Shown here piece after piece: positions 14,394 to 14,507 of a stretch of DNA of 14,507 nucleotides; positions within the stretch are counted from its first letter, which is position 1, and each line of letters starts with the position of its first letter. The stretch spans positions 1 to 14,507 of the forward strand of contig JALUIX010000028.1 in NCBI GenBank assembly GCA_027057345.1. Direction: 5' to 3'. Origin of the DNA: S144-45 sp015494035 (GTDB lineage Bacteria > Pseudomonadota > Gammaproteobacteria > Xanthomonadales > Marinicellaceae). Position numbers and translations under genes: made by a program. The notes beneath the pieces were generated by a model, which worked only from the letters and a program-made list of their open reading frames with translations, was not told the origin of the DNA and made no database searches.

Positions 14394-14507
14394 TCACAAG
14401 ATTGCGCCCCATATGGCAATACAGCGAATATGAACCGCTGCCAGAAATGAAGCCGTATTCTTGGCATAACGTGTTGCAATTCCCCGCCAGCGTTTCAAAT
14501 GAAGGAA
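14394..14507 (-). mobile_element. IS5-family transposase, C-terminal end (element cut by window edge)
   Basis: Direct translation of the minus strand from the window edge gives 37 residues, LKRWRGIATRYAKN followed by TASFLAAVHIRCIAIWGAIL, then TGA at 14396-14394. The RWRxIATRYxK...SFLxAVxIRCxxIW pattern is the characteristic end of IS5-family DDE transposases, just after the last catalytic glutamate helix. Only the C-terminus is in view, so whether the element is intact is unknown. The end of the element probably lies around 14381-14393 (CTAG then ATAGTGTCGTC), a few bases after the transposase stop and directly next to rluE. Confidence 0.78.

Overview
The window looks like the chromosome of a gammaproteobacterium. 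The evidence is two conserved housekeeping blocks, yebC-ruvC-ruvA-ruvB and hfq-hflX-hflK-hflC-purA, together with mpl (recycling of meso-diaminopimelate murein peptides), rluE and a TusA-family protein. The core genes are GC-rich. The order or genus cannot be fixed from the sequence alone.

Layout, left to right. Positions 1-2568 (minus strand) hold yebC, ruvC, ruvA and the N-terminal 212 codons of ruvB. RuvC is the Holliday-junction resolvase and RuvAB the branch-migration motor; ruvC, ruvA and ruvB are almost contiguous. Positions 2569-2902 are non-coding and are dominated by a long imperfect palindrome centred at 2699/2700, which resembles a MITE-like or structured repeat. Positions 2903-6590 form a visibly AT-richer accessory block: a SAM-dependent methyltransferase with an unknown N-terminal half, a secreted beta-rich protein, a sulfotransferase-like P-loop protein, and a convergent minus-strand secreted protein of unknown function. 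Two good intrinsic terminators lie inside this block. The minus-strand secreted protein has an unusual leader: a perfect 15-bp inverted repeat just before its ribosome binding site, preceded by a run of ten C in what may be the promoter spacer.

From 6775 to 11764 the core resumes on the minus strand with hfq (RNA chaperone), hflX (ribosome-associated GTPase), hflK and hflC (membrane SPFH partners of FtsH) and purA (AMP synthesis). Several of these genes overlap or abut. Upstream of hfq is a small CPxP sulfur-carrier protein of the TusA family. At 12299 the strand changes: mpl and rluE run rightward and are translationally coupled. The window ends in the C-terminal 37 codons of an IS5-family transposase on the minus strand, whose element abuts the rluE stop codon.

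I see no CRISPR array, tRNA, rRNA, phage or recognisable defence system. The strongest candidates for something undescribed are the 2610-2790 palindromic element, the C-tract/hairpin leader at 6612-6676, and the methyltransferase/sulfotransferase/secreted-protein cluster. The cluster may modify a surface glycan or other exported molecule, but that is inference only.
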